Shown here piece after piece: positions 10,972-22,800 of a stretch of DNA of 64,000 nucleotides. Under the pieces are notes generated by a model, which was not told the DNA's origin, made no database searches, and saw only the letters and a program-made list of their open reading frames with translations. The DNA comes from Tricholomella constricta (lineage: Eukaryota > Basidiomycota > Agaricomycetes > Agaricales > Lyophyllaceae): positions 124,001 to 188,000 of the forward strand of contig JAACJP010000052.1 of the NCBI GenBank assembly GCA_013368375.1, read 5' to 3'. A program made the translations under genes and the position numbers. The first letter of the stretch is position 1; each line of letters begins with the position of its first letter.

Positions 10972-11563
10972 TACGCCCTCCAGGCATCGTGAATGGTGAG
11001 CGATGACTTGTAAGTAAAAGAATAAGGTAGACAAACGAGATAAAGCTAAAGGATCGTGTATCGTTCCGGGCACCTGTCACCGAGCGAGTTGGATTTGTTG
11101 GAAAGTCCATATTGGAGTAGTCTTCGGTTCGGAGACCAGGTAATACCTAGACCTCGTTGCCGGTGTAAACCGTCATCTGCTCGTCTTGAACATCGTCGGG
11201 CTTCTCCCCTGCGGTGGAGGACTGCGAGGGGGTGGTGGCCGGGAGTGGCGTGGATGGTCCTGCGATGGGGCCCGAGTTGCTTTGGCTGAGGCGAGGCGGC
11301 GACCGATCCCGTCGAGACCGTCCACTACTAGTCGCGTCCTCGTCTGAGTCATAATATTCGTATCGTCCTTGGCGGCGCGGGCCGCCGTGCCTCCGGCGGT
11401 AGTATTGATTCTGGTTGCGAGCACGGTCGCTGTGGGGAGCGTAGACGGCGTGGAGGGTGTTCTGGAAGACTCGATCGTTGAAGTCTCCGTTCTCGAACAA
11501 GATCTCGAGGGCGTAGAGTTTGGCGTAACGAGGGTCCTTGTAGGAGACTGGGATGACGCCGTC
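10744..11563 (-). mobile_element. Inverted 3' end of the Ty3/gypsy element (LTR plus polyprotein C-terminus)
   Basis: Reverse complement of 27573-28392. It includes the full 228-bp LTR (10744-10971, ends TGTGAC...CTACA) and the last roughly 140 codons of the polyprotein, from GVIPVSYKDPRYAKL to the stop. The DNA transposon starting at 11564 interrupts it. Confidence 0.85.
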
Positions 11564-11880
11564 CATCAGGAAAACTACGAGTTGACTTTGGCGACTTACC
11601 AGACTTTCAGAAGCCAGAAAGTGAGTAAGTGAGTGAAAGTCGTTAAGGACAGTCATCTTAGTTCAGGAGGTTGTTTTCTTGGCCAAGTCAGAATCACTTG
11701 ACCAAGCCGTGCAAAGTGATTTCAAGTCAATAGGTGTAGGCCAACAAGTCCATAAGATATCTCATCTGTAAGCCCTGAAGTCGGTGCTGTGCAAGGATCG
11801 AGAAAGCATGTGCTTCATTTGAATGGTGATATATGAATGAGAAAATACGAATGACAACTACTCGGTATCTGGTTCAAACA

Positions 11881-13990
11881 TCAGTCCACGAGCATCCCCC
11901 AACATGTCGTTAGAAGCTGCTGGAAGATTTCGCACTTTGTTCTTGGCGGGAGTCTTGAGGGCCGCTGCATCTCCAATGATCTTGGCCCATTTGCGCGGGG
12001 TGAGCTTCGAAACTGACAGGATATAGGCCTGGGTAGGTGTGCCCCAGTTGTTCTCCGAAAACTTATCTTCGTCCTTTGTAAGAGGATCGGCACCGTGAGT
12101 GTTGATGCCCGTGATCCAGTAGGTGATGGCGCGCTCGACCTGCCCAATGAATAAGAATTGTCACGCCACAAAGGAAATATAATGACGCACCGCAACTGTG
12201 GCAATAGCCAGCGCGCCACGAGGGTCATCGTCAACTCGGAGCTCAAGACACAGGCCTGCTGTCATGTCGAGATGGGCGGCCAGCCCAAGAAGAATAAAAT
12301 GAGAACGAAAGAGCCCCGTGTATTTCTAAGATATCAAGTCAGATATGGGAAACAACGAAAAAAGGGAGAGCAACCGACAGTGCAATCCTCAGAACTGGTA
12401 TCCTTCCAACTGAATGGCAGGTTCGGCCCAAGAAGGAATTTGGCGTGCACGGCACGAGCATCTTGATCGCCGCTGAAGGCCTCGAAGTATTTGTCGATGG
12501 TGATCTGGACATCGCGAGCAATTTTGCCGCGCCATTCGTACCATCGTTGAGTAGCCTGTCACAAATTGATTCAACTAGGCGACAAACAGAAACAAGGGAC
12601 GCGAACTCACCAAGGCATAAATGGGGGTATCGGAAGTGATTGTTTGAGGTGAATCCTTGAAAATGATGTTCCATACATCCTGCAGCTCCCCGACAAGTGA
12701 CAGATCACTTGTGTCCCATGGATTTGCTGTGGTTCCAGCAAAGTCACGCCATGCGGGGACGAGATGCTCCTTCCACCTCCTCAGAGTGCCTGCTGGAAGA
12801 TCGGCCTGCGAATACTTCTCCTTGTTCTCCTTTTTTGCAGCACGGAATCGTCCAGGAAGCACGGCTTCAGCTGCTTCGATTTTGGCAGTGGGCAGTCCTC
12901 GTGTCACTTTGGCAGTACTCTGTGCATATGGGGAGCTTATAAAAAGACGAGCCAAGGAATCAGATTTACATACCATATGTTCCGAGACTGACACCACCAT
13001 AGAGGGTGCACGATCCTTCACATCATCATCCATGATCCCCCCATATCTAGATGAAAAGCTGGGATCGGGAGCCTCACCCTTATTGGACGCAGGAAGCAGA
13101 ACAGGACCAGTGGTAGACTTCTTGCTTGCGAGGTTGATGAACGGTGATGCGAAGGATGGACGTGCTAGGATGCCCCCAACCGGAGATGGTTTCGCTTTTT
13201 TGAGCGCTGGCCTGCAAGCGGAGTGAGAAGGTAGAAAAGATTAGAGCAGAAGGCGACGCACATAACATTCTCGCTGTTGCCATTACTGGTGGTGGGCCCA
13301 GGTGTGGTGGGCACGAGATCCTGCTTGCGTTTGTTTGACTTGACAAACATGTCGCCTGTCATGGGAAAGGTAACACGGCTGGCCTCGATGAGGTTTCGCA
13401 AGTCACCACGTTTTGGTTTCTCTTTTTTGGCCTTGACTGACTTGACTGCAGGTCGGGACACATTGTCTTCGCCACTACCATCCTCGTTGTCTTCAGCAGC
13501 CTAGGAGAGGAGGTCATCAAGCGGCATCAAAAACTTGTGAGTTTCTTACGCTCAGTATTTCATAAGTGTCTCCGTCGCCTGAATCGTCGCCATCTCCATC
13601 GTCGCAAGCTTTATCGAGTCCTTGTCGATCATATTTTTTAATTATTGGTAACCTGAAGTCGAACAACACTGACCTTCATTTTCATCACTGTCAGCTTCTC
13701 CGGTTTCGTGTAGCACTAGAACCTCACGCCGAACTTTGACGGATACTGGCCCAGGTACTGGTCGAGCGGCGGTCTGACTTCGCTCTTCAACTTCAAGGGC
13801 AATCTGGTCCTCGAGGTCGGCTATTTCCTGTAACGCTGTCTTGGTTGCTAACTCATTAGCTTTTCTTAGCTCTTTTGCATCCCCTTTTGCCTTCGTGACC
13901 TCAGCGGTAGCCCGCCTCTTCCGTCCTGATTAAGGGCCTCCTCGTAATGACTGCCTTTTTGCCACCAAGGACCCTTCACTCGAGGGCATG
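11881..13990 (-). CDS. Multi-exon gene of unknown function carried by the DNA transposon
   Basis: Several open pieces on the minus strand are joined by plausible short introns. Near 13980-13690 lies a charged, coiled-coil-like stretch (KAKGDAKELRKANELATK, then Glu-rich). Acidic Asp/Glu-rich exons follow. At 13460-13265 is a basic segment (KAKKEKPKRGDLRNLIEASR), and at 13030-12600 a segment with LPAGTLRRWKEHLVPAWRDF. Then ATQRWYEWRGKIARD (12560-12400) and a C-terminal exon ending ARGLMFEPDTE at about 11881. Genes of this general layout (charged N-terminus, Trp-containing middle) are common in Agaricomycete genomes near transposons, but I do not recognise a named domain. Exon borders are approximate. 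It may be cargo or simply a host gene carried along. Confidence 0.5.
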
Positions 13991-14326
13991 CGTGGGCTTT
14001 TTGTGGCTCGCGCTGTCCTTTTTTTCTCATTCAAACATAATCATACACTCTATCCTTGTGCACTCGTTCAAGGATTTACTCCTGTAAAAGATGAGCCCTG
14101 TCAGGATACTGGTATGTGGGTTGTAGAGCGAGATTGGGATGACGACGGCATGCAGAGCATGTCAATTATTCATCTTGATTCTATTGTTCGCGGAGCTCAC
14201 CTTATTCCTGTTTTCGGGGAAGACTTTATCGCCCGTGACGTTGTTTTTTCAAACTCTTTAGATCTTTACAGTGAATACTTCGTCAGTAAATTTGCTGACC
14301 ACCATATGTACGAGATTGCCTTTTAA
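13988..14326 (+). pseudogene. C-terminal fragment of a Plavaka-like transposase
   Basis: The 112-codon frame contains VLFFSFKHNHTLYPCALVQ, DTGMWVVERDWDDDG, IHLDSIVRGAHLIPVFG and FVSKFADHHMYEIAF. In Agaricomycetes this succession (short beta-rich FFSF...YPCALV, then IHLDxIxRxAHLIxVxG, ending DHHxxEIAF) is the tail of large Plavaka-type (CACTA-related) transposases as I remember them. Everything upstream, including the catalytic part, is missing. Confidence 0.6.
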
Positions 14327-14593
14327 TTAGTGACTGTATTTGACCCAAAATAGACGCTTGGCAAGATTCAGACTTCAACAAGAAAAGGGTGTTTTAAGAT
14401 TCTGGTGAGGGTGAATATCAATCTCTTTCGCAACTTATAACTTGTGACTTAAAAGCCTTACAGCTGACTTGGGGACTTTGAATATTCAAGGGTCTCAAGG
14501 ATGAGATGACACAAAGCTGGTAAGTCGACAAGTGACATTTCAAGTAAAGTCAAGTGATTGAAGTCAGATAAGTAATATGTAAATTTCCTGATG

Positions 14594-15115
14594 TCTGGGA
14601 CCTGAATCTCCGGTCGAGGGACGGTCCATTCCTGCGTCGTCTCGTCGAATTCGCACATCTTGTACCGGTAGTCTGTGCGGTTGAAGGCTCGAGCGAAGGC
14701 GATTGTCCCCAAGGGTGCATTGAGGAAGGATGCCGTGCCGTTGCACACGGCACGGTCGTAGGCGAGGATGAGAGCGGCGTGGTGGGGATGGATTTCGAAT
14801 TGTAAGCCCGCGTCGTCGTTTAGCAGTCGGACCATCTGGGAGTGGGGATCCTGCGAGAGGAAGGGATGCGGTGGTGGCGCTTTCTCGCGACGATGATGGT
14901 GGCGTTTGAATGACATCATTGGTAGGGTTGGGGAAGTTAGGCGAGTCGAGTTGAGGGCGAGGGAAGTGAGTGAGTTGGTGAGGGGGATTTGTTGGGTGTC
15001 CGGCGAGGATGAGTCCTGGCCGGTATAAATAACATCCCATTTCAAATTCCCGAGGTAGATTTGGGGGTCGTCTTGCGGTGGTTCCCCCGATCCCTCGCCA
15101 AGCTCGGATACTTCG
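14594..15115 (-). mobile_element. Inverted retroelement block (polyprotein region after the chromodomain)
   Basis: Reverse complement of 27053-27574; it continues the block 10744-11563 after the DNA transposon. It encodes, on the minus strand, the segment from EVSELGEGSGEPP to RPEIQVPD of the polyprotein. The junction with the next block lies in two shared G bases at 15115-15116. Confidence 0.85.
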
Positions 15116-17477
15116 GGGAATACTACACGGATTAACAGGTGATACGGTACCATTTCGGTGGGAGTTCACTCACCAGCGCGCCTTCGAGGACGTGAAGCAC
15201 CTTGCGACCAAATTTCGCGATCACCACCGTCGCCCCTTGAAATATGGGCCGGAGGCAGACCCTGTGCACCTAGTGACTGACGGTTGCGGCACAGGTATCG
15301 CGGGGGTCGTAAGTCAGGGACCGGACTGGAAGACGGCATGTGTGGCAGCGTTCTTCTCTGCGAAATTGAATCCGGCTCAGCAAAACTATCCTGTTCACGA
15401 GATCGAAATGCTGGCCGGGGTGGAGGCGATGCTTCGCCACCGGGACATACTGCAGGGTGTAAAATTTAAATGGTACACGGACCATAAGGGACTAGTGCAC
15501 TTACTTCAGCAGAGAAACCTGTCGGGGCGCCAAGCGCGCTGGCTCGAGAAGATTTCCGAGTTCGATTACGAGGTCGAGTATGTGCCAGGGACCGAGAACA
15601 TCCTGTCAGATGCGCTGTCGCGCATGTACTCTAATGAGGCGCCAGGCACTGTGCGATCAAGAAGTGAATACACTTACCACGATGTGATCGACAATGACGA
15701 CCTTGGGGAGCACCTAGTCACGATGCCTGTCTTAGTGGGAGCGGAGGGCGCGAATGCCGTGGAAGAGATCGCCACTGTAGTGGAGGGCGCGTCATCGCCG
15801 GCGATGCTGAAACCTGCGAGGCGCCGGCGCCGCGAGGAAGCGCCACCTGCTGAAACCGGCCGACCAGAGACTGCCGCGGAGTTTGCAGCTCGGGTTTCGC
15901 GGAGTTTCGTTCTTCGAGGGCCTCGAGAACGAAAGGAGGGCGAGAGGCCAGAGCAAACGCAAAAACTCACAATAAAGATACCTGCAAGAAAGCAGAGAAG
16001 TGCGAATGACAGCGGGGCACCCACAGAGGCAAACAAACACAATGATGGTCCTACACTTGAGCGACTTCGAGACGAAAACTTGGTGCACACGGCACAGAAC
16101 CTCCAAGATATCGTAGAGAAAGCCAACCCAATCACTATTGAGGAACTACTGGCAGGAGGACGCGAACCGATCGATCTTCTAGCCAGCATCCGTGGACGAT
16201 ACAACGAAGACCAACTCTTCAAGAAAATCCTGGAGAATCCGAAAGACTACAAGAATTTTGAGGTTACGACGGATGGGCTGCTGTACCTCAAGACCGCAGA
16301 TGCGAAACTCTTGTGCATTCCCGCTGTAATTATCAATGGACGCAATATAAGGGAAGTTGTAATTTCGGAAGCTCATTCCTTGCTGGCGCATCTAGGTGCC
16401 AGGAAAACGCTCACTTACCTCCGAAACCTAGTATGGTGGAAGACAATCGCCCACGACGTTCGAGAATTCTGTGATACATGTGCCATATGTAAGCGCAGTA
16501 AACCCTCTAACCAGCGACCTTACGGGCTACTGAACCCATTGCCGGTTCCAACGCAGCCTTGGGAGGTGATTGGAATCGATTTTGTGGGACCATTGCCTGA
16601 GTCCAAAGATCGAGACGCCACGTACGATTCTATCACGGTGATTATTGACCTGCTGACTGGCATGGTACATATTGTACCAAGCCGGACTAGCTACACAGCT
16701 CGACAAGTTGCTGAACTTGTGTTCGCAGAGGTGTATAAGCACCACGGACTTCCGCGCGCCATAGTGAGCGACAGAGACTCGCTATTCACAAGTATATTCT
16801 GGGCTCACTTGCACGGGCTGATTGGAACACAACTACGCATGTCTTCCGCTTATCACCCCGAAACTGACGGATCTACTGAACGAGCCAACCGTACCATAAC
16901 ACAGATGATCCGGCAGTGCATTGGCCCCACCCAACGCGACTGGGTGTCAAAGATACCAGCCATCGAGTTCGCCATTAACATAGCTCGCTCCGAGAGCACG
17001 GGGTACTCCCCGTTCTTCCTCAACACAGGACGAATTCCGAGGCCTCTGTCCTGGAACCCGGCCACCCCAGAGGAGTATCCAGGGGTGCGCGTCTTCGCTC
17101 AGCGGCTTCGAATTGCCATCCTGGCAGCACACGACAGTATTCTGGCTGCACGGGTCAAACAGACTCGGAACGCTAACCGTCGACGACAGCCAGCGCCCTT
17201 TGAGAAAGGAGACCTTGTGTACGTCTCCACACAAAATATGACCTTCCCAAGGGGCCTAGCCCGGAAACTGATCCCTAAGTTTGAGGGCCCCTATCAAATT
17301 ACGGAGGACTTCGGGAATAACTCGTATCGATTACAGCTTCCGTCCTCCATGCGACAGCGAGGAATTCACGATGTATTTCACGCATCATTACTCAGAATAC
17401 ACAAGCCTAACGACGACCGCCTGTTCCCGGGTCGACTGGATGAACAGATCACAAATACCGAGAGTGATACGGGCGAG
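15116..17477 (+). mobile_element. Forward pol block (RNase H, integrase) of the Ty3/gypsy element
   Basis: Copy of 24539-26900 at constant offset 9423. It encodes the RNase H part (LVTDGCGTGIAG, YTDHKGL), integrase zinc finger and core (CDTCAICK, IDFVGPL, SDRDSLF, HPETDGSTERAN), but starts after the reverse transcriptase and ends before the chromodomain. One amino-acid difference was noticed (DRDATYDS here, DRDTTYDS in the main body). The frame stays open for 815 codons (15078-17525), but the protein would lack a proper start. Confidence 0.85.
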
Positions 17478-17718
17478 CACAGGCGGTCTACTCGATCTTT
17501 GACATCGCGCACCTCGCTCTCGTAACACTCACCAGGGCGCCACACCTCGGGCGGCCCTAGCTCCACCGCCTCTCGGAAGGACCTTTCTTGTTCATCTAGG
17601 TCTTCCCCCGTCCCCAGCTCCGAGGTATCAAGCCATACGTTCTCCGGCTCGTACTCCTCGTCAGTCTCTTCGCTGGAATCTGATACGGACTGGAGGTCCG
17701 GGAGGCTGTCGGTGTCGG
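17478..17718 (-). mobile_element. Short inverted block from the gag/pol border
   Basis: Reverse complement of 22153-22393, the acidic region between the zinc knuckle and the protease. Both junctions are abrupt. Confidence 0.8.
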
Positions 17719-18910
17719 CATTACCCCGCTTGCGCCTGGCAGAGACTGGAAATCAGTTCACGGTACTTGAGCTGAATGGGCAGCAAGTGGAGGCGGGGAC
17801 TTATCCGGCTATTCAGCGCAACAACGCGCGTCGCCGAGATCCCTCGCGTGCAGTGCCGAAGCCGCTGGTAGTGGTCACCAAGATTAACGGACACCCGGTG
17901 CGCGCTCTTATTGACTCCGGATCACTAGGAGACTTCATGTCCAGCGCGCTAGCGGAGCAATTGAAACTTAAGAAGACGGAGCTAGCCAGCCCAGTACCTG
18001 TACAACTGGCTGTCCAGGGTTCAAGGTCGCGCGTCAACTTTGGCGTCGTCGCGGATTTCGAATACCAACGGATCCGCGGACAGCGTTATTTCGACATCAT
18101 GAATCTAAACGGATATGATTTAATCCTGGGGACGCCATGGATATTTCAGCACAGGGTTTCATTTGGGCTTAATCCAGCCCGAGTGGTGATAGGAAGCAAC
18201 ATACCTGAGCCAATGGAGGGTGTTGGGGTGTCGCGGCTCTCATCCCGTTCGATGGAGATGTACGAAGAAAACGTGGAGGGCATACGCCAGGAACTTCGCG
18301 AGTACGCCAAACCCCTCTGCAAAAGTGCGAGTGAGACCCCACTGCCCCCGTTGCGGGCCATTAATCATGAAATTCACCTTATTGATCCTGATAAGGTGTA
18401 CCCGTGGCGGCCGTCGCGCTGTCCTGAGGCGTTGCGACCACTTTGGTCCGAGAAACGGGCTGACTATATGAAGACAGGCCGCTGGCAAGTCACAAGTAGT
18501 GGAAACACGGTTCCCATGTTGTTCCTCAGAAAACCAGGAAAACCAGGGGCGCCTCTCCGGCTACGAACTGTTGGAGACCTGCGGGAACGCAATAAAAACA
18601 CGGTGAAGAAGAGTTCACCGCTGCCCGACATCGATGGGATCATGCGGAGGGCCGCTGCAGCAAAGTATCGCTCGTTAATAGATGGTCAGGATGCCTATGA
18701 GCAGATACGAGTAATACCTGAACATGTGAACCGCACTACGATCACCACGCCTGATGGGAACATTGTCAGTAATGTTTTACAGATAGGCGATTGTAACGCG
18801 CCGGCCACGTACCAGGCGCTTATGAACCATATCTTCTCCGCGTATATAGGTGTCTTCATGGACGTCTATCTGGACGATATTATAATCTACTCCCACGCCC
18901 CGGAGGACCA
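17718..18910 (+). mobile_element. Forward block with protease and reverse transcriptase start
   Basis: Copy of 23091-24283. It encodes ALIDSGSLGDFMSS (aspartic protease) and RT up to VYLDDIIIYS. The last 16 bases (18894-18909) carry four substitutions against the main body while the rest is nearly identical, so the edge of this block is unusually divergent. Confidence 0.8.
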
Positions 18911-19739
18911 GATTAGCGAGGGGACCCCAAGAAAGGCTGGGGAATGCGCTCGAACGAAAGTTGGCGTACTTACTCGAGCGTACACAGCCTTTCCCCGGAG
19001 ATCCCTCCAACGTACTCCAATTCAAGGGAACTCGCTTCGTGGTCGATCAGATAAGCGAGGAAGACCTAGTGGTGTACGACCTAGTCAGAAATCGGGACGT
19101 AGTCATCCCGATGAACATAGTGGAACACACCGACTTCGCTGCGGGCTTGTGGTACGCCCGTCAGTGCAGTCAGGAAGCGGGTGTGGCGCTGACGCGGAAG
19201 GCATGGTTCGGTACCACCCTTTATCGGGATCCATGGTGCTGGAATGCTAAGCGGGTGCTGCTCACCGGAGTACCGTACCGAAAGGAAGGGCGCACCGAGA
19301 ACACACTGAGACGCTTCGAGGTGAAAAGAATCAATAATGTGGCGTCATCCTGTATAGTTGAAGATACTCACTGGAACTTCATTGTGAAAATTCCCTCCGA
19401 ATGTCTACGCAACCCAAAATTCAACCTGGTTGGGTGGTATAGACGTCGGGTTGACCAGGCCTTTCGACACCTCGAATGCGAGGCGTTTCGATGACCCGAC
19501 TATGATGAGTACGACCCAGGCTGCCTTTACACCGGCCGCTGGGCAACGCCACAGGAGGAAGAGACCTACGCAATAAATCACCTCCGTCTGTTGGTGTCAG
19601 CATTACCCCGCTTGCGCCTGGCAGAGACTGGAAATCAGTTCACGGTACTTGAGCTGAATGGGCAACAAGTGGAGGCGGGGACTTATCCGGCTATTCAGCG
19701 CAACAACGCGCGTCGCCGAGATCCCTCGCGTGCAGTGCC
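18911..19739 (+). mobile_element. Forward block preceding the main element body
   Basis: Copy of 22402-23230, with a few substitutions (for example AKRVLLTG here, AERVLLTG in the main body, and a TGA at 19491-19493 where the main body reads CGA). It ends directly at the start of the main body's 5' leader. An LTR is missing here, so the main body has no adjacent 5' LTR. Confidence 0.8.
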
Positions 19740-19850
19740 TTTGAACTTCAGAAGTCCTAACTACTCTACGTCGATCCGACTCTCGTCTATTGGGCTACCC
19801 CTCGGTCTGATCAACCGGATTGTCCAACCCTCGTGAGTCGTCATCCTACA
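19740..19850 (+). other. Leader of the main retroelement body
   Basis: Unique 111-bp stretch between the mosaic blocks and the likely gag start at 19851. No primer-binding site can be defined because the LTR-leader junction is not present in the window. Confidence 0.5.
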
Positions 19851-22800
19851 ATGTCTGCTAACCAATCAAAGAATAGATATACCCTACGCACTCGCCCAAC
19901 CGCTGTGCGGCCTGCTCGCGGCACAGTCACTCGCTTCGGGGAGCCGACTTACCGCGAGCCGCGGAGTGCATCAGCCGATGTGTCTGACTCGGAAGGTGAA
20001 GGGGTCGCTCCCCGCCGCCGTCAAGATCCAGCAGCACCGATACCCGCTTCCAACGAAGCAGAAGCCCCTCAGCTCGATGCGAGGGAGACAGCCCGTCTCG
20101 ATAACGACGGAGGCCAGCAGGCTATGGACCAGCTCTCGGGAGCCCTCGGCTCCGAGTTGACTGAGGAGTCCGAAAGCGAGTCAGGCCCCGGTCTAGAGGA
20201 CGGGATTGGAGACCCGATACGCCGACGGGCGTATGCGGAGGAGGTACCCGAAATAGGGGAACCTGTACTTACACGAGACCAGGAAAGTGTAGTACACGAA
20301 GCGCTACTTAGTATGTCCATGGAACAGAGAAAATTAGTCGACGCTCGAAACCAGAATTTGAGCAAAAGTCAACCGGAACTTAGGGAGGCTCCGGCTCTGG
20401 AGGATAACGGAGGTCCGTCTCGCCAGAAAGGAAAAGCGGTTGACCCTCGAAACTGGGGTAATGCTGACCTCTCGGGAGATGAACTTGATCCGGAGGTACA
20501 GGACCAAATCCTCCAGGCGTGCCAAGAAGAACGCCAAGAACCGAGGCGCAGCGAGAATGGGGATTCCGACGAGGATACTGAGGAAGCACCCACTCGCGAC
20601 GAGCTTAAGGAAAGACTCCGACTTAAGAGGAAGCTCGAACTAGAGCTCCGAAAAGTAGAGAAAGAAATTAAGAGGACCACTCGGAAGAAGCATCGAAACG
20701 CGCGCGCGGCGTCTGAGCCTCTTTCACAGGAAATGACCGAAATGATAGAAAAGATTGCAGGACGTACTAAAGTAGGTCATAAGCTAACGAAAGGAAATGT
20801 TGGGCCCAGTCTGCGCCCCATCATGCAGGTAACTAAGGATAGTGCGCTGGGGCAGGCTTTCCAGCATCTCCGAAAGGAAGATGAGGACCCATCCTCCTCG
20901 GACGGGTCCTCCAGCGAATCCGATAACTCCGGAGAGGACGACGAAAGCACCGATAGTAGCAGCAGCACGTCATCGGATTCATCGTCCTCGTCGCAGTCCT
21001 CGGAAGTGAGCAGATCCCGCAAATCGAAGGCACGGGGTCACCGACGCCGCCGGTCTCGTAGCGGGAAGCGAAGAAAGTCTAAGAGGTCATTAATTAAACC
21101 TACGCCACCCGAGAAATATAATGGGCAAGCTGACTTACAGGCCTTCCAGAAATTTATGACACATGGAACGGCTTATGTTAAGTATGGGTACGTTGAGCGT
21201 AAACGCCAGGTCTTAGTGCTGTCCGAGTTCCTAACCGGACGGGCGTACACATTCTACACCCGGGAAGTGTCGCGTAGCCCTGAGAAATGGAATCTCAGTA
21301 CCTTTTTCACGGCGTTATTCAATGATTCGTTTCCTATCAATTATAGGAATAAGCAACGGCGCAAACTCGCGAATTTTAGGCAAGGAAAATTACCTGTGCG
21401 AGATTACGTAGCAGAACTCAACGAGCTATTTACCATCGTCGGGTCGACTAGCAAGTCCGAACGAGTGGTCAAACTGTTCAATGGGTTCAAGGCGTCGATC
21501 AGAAAGGCGCTGTACCGTGCCAAACTGAATCCGGAAACTGCTAAATGGAATAAAGTAGTCACGGAAGCAGAATACATTGAGATGGCCGAAGCCGTGGACT
21601 TGGAGGACGAGGGCCTCGAGGATGCACACCCTCGCCAGCCACGCGACTCCCGTCAGGAGCGGCGTCGAGAACGCCCGCCTAATACTCGTGGGCCAAATCG
21701 GTCGACGGGTCAGCAGGCCCGTCCGAGATCTCCATACGGTAAGCAGACCAATAGGACCCCCGGGTTTTCCTCCATTCGAGGGAATAATCCCGCCTATAAG
21801 TCTAGCCAAGTACGGAATGAGAGAAATAGGAACCGGCGGACAGATGAAGGCCGTGAAGATCACCTACCTAAAGAAGAAAAGGAAGAACTTGCCGCGGCCG
21901 GGAAGTGCTTCCTGTGCAAAGAGCCCGGACACTTGGCACGAAACTGTCCACGGGGCAAGACGACCAAGGCCTCGCAGAAAGGAGGACCACCAGGACTTTC
22001 GCTGCACAATGTAACCTTAAAGGAAACCGAGCGGCTTAGGGAAGCAAGCCTGGGGAACACTACCCAAGGACTCACCGTGGCCGCGATGGCGTTCTTTGAC
22101 GCGACGTGTGCACTGGAGGAAGATACTAATCCCCAGCGACCAAGCTCTGAAACCGACACCGACAGCCTCCCGGACCTCCAGTCCGTATCAGATTCCAGCG
22201 AAGAGACTGACGAGGAGTACGAGCCGGAGAACGTATGGCTTGATACCTCGGAGCTGGGGACGGGGGAAGACCTAGATGAACAAGAAAGGTCCTTCCGAGA
22301 GGCGGTGGAGCTAGGGCCGCCCGAGGTGTGGCGCCCTGGTGAGTGTTACGAGAGCGAGGTGCGCGATGTCGAAGATCGAGTAGACCGCCTGTGGAAGACC
22401 GAATTAGCGAGGGGACCCCAAGAAAGGCTGGGGAATGCGCTCGAACGAAAGTTGGCGTACTTACTCGAGCGTACACAGCCTTTCCCCGGAGATCCCTCCA
22501 ACGTACTCCAATTCAAGGGAACTCGCTTCGTGGTCGATCAGATAAGCGAGGAAGACCTAGTGGTGTACGACCTAGTCAGAAATCGGGACGTAGTCATCCC
22601 GATGAACATAGTGGAACACACCGACTTCGCTGCGGGCTTGTGGTACGCCCGTCAGTGCAGTCAGGAAGCGGGTGTGGCGCTGACGCGGAAGGCATGGTTC
22701 GGTACCACCCTTTATCGGGATCCATGGTGCTGGAATGCTGAGCGGGTGCTGCTCACCGGAGTACCGTACCGAAAGGAAGGGCGCACCGAGAACACACTGA

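Larger units (their letters stand above)
11564..14593. mobile_element. 3.0-kb DNA transposon nested in the inverted retroelement block
   Basis: The insert begins CATCAGGAAA and ends TTTCCTGATG, perfect 10-bp terminal inverted repeats. It splits the retroelement copy between two bases, leaving TC on both sides as a 2-bp target duplication (27573-27574 in the intact copy). Subterminal regions are rich in AAGTCA/TGACTT-type words, as in CACTA-like elements. It carries a plus-strand fragment like the C-terminus of Plavaka-type transposases (13988-14326) and a minus-strand multi-exon gene. The transposase is far too short to be autonomous. Confidence 0.7.

Noticed and set aside
12575..13033. Possible helicase or recombinase in the DNA transposon's minus-strand gene
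   Set aside because: No Walker, DEAD or integrase signature is visible; left as unknown.
15078..17525. 815-codon frame considered as a separate integrase gene
   Set aside because: It is a block copied from the polyprotein, without a start region and joined to inverted pieces on both sides; not an independent gene.
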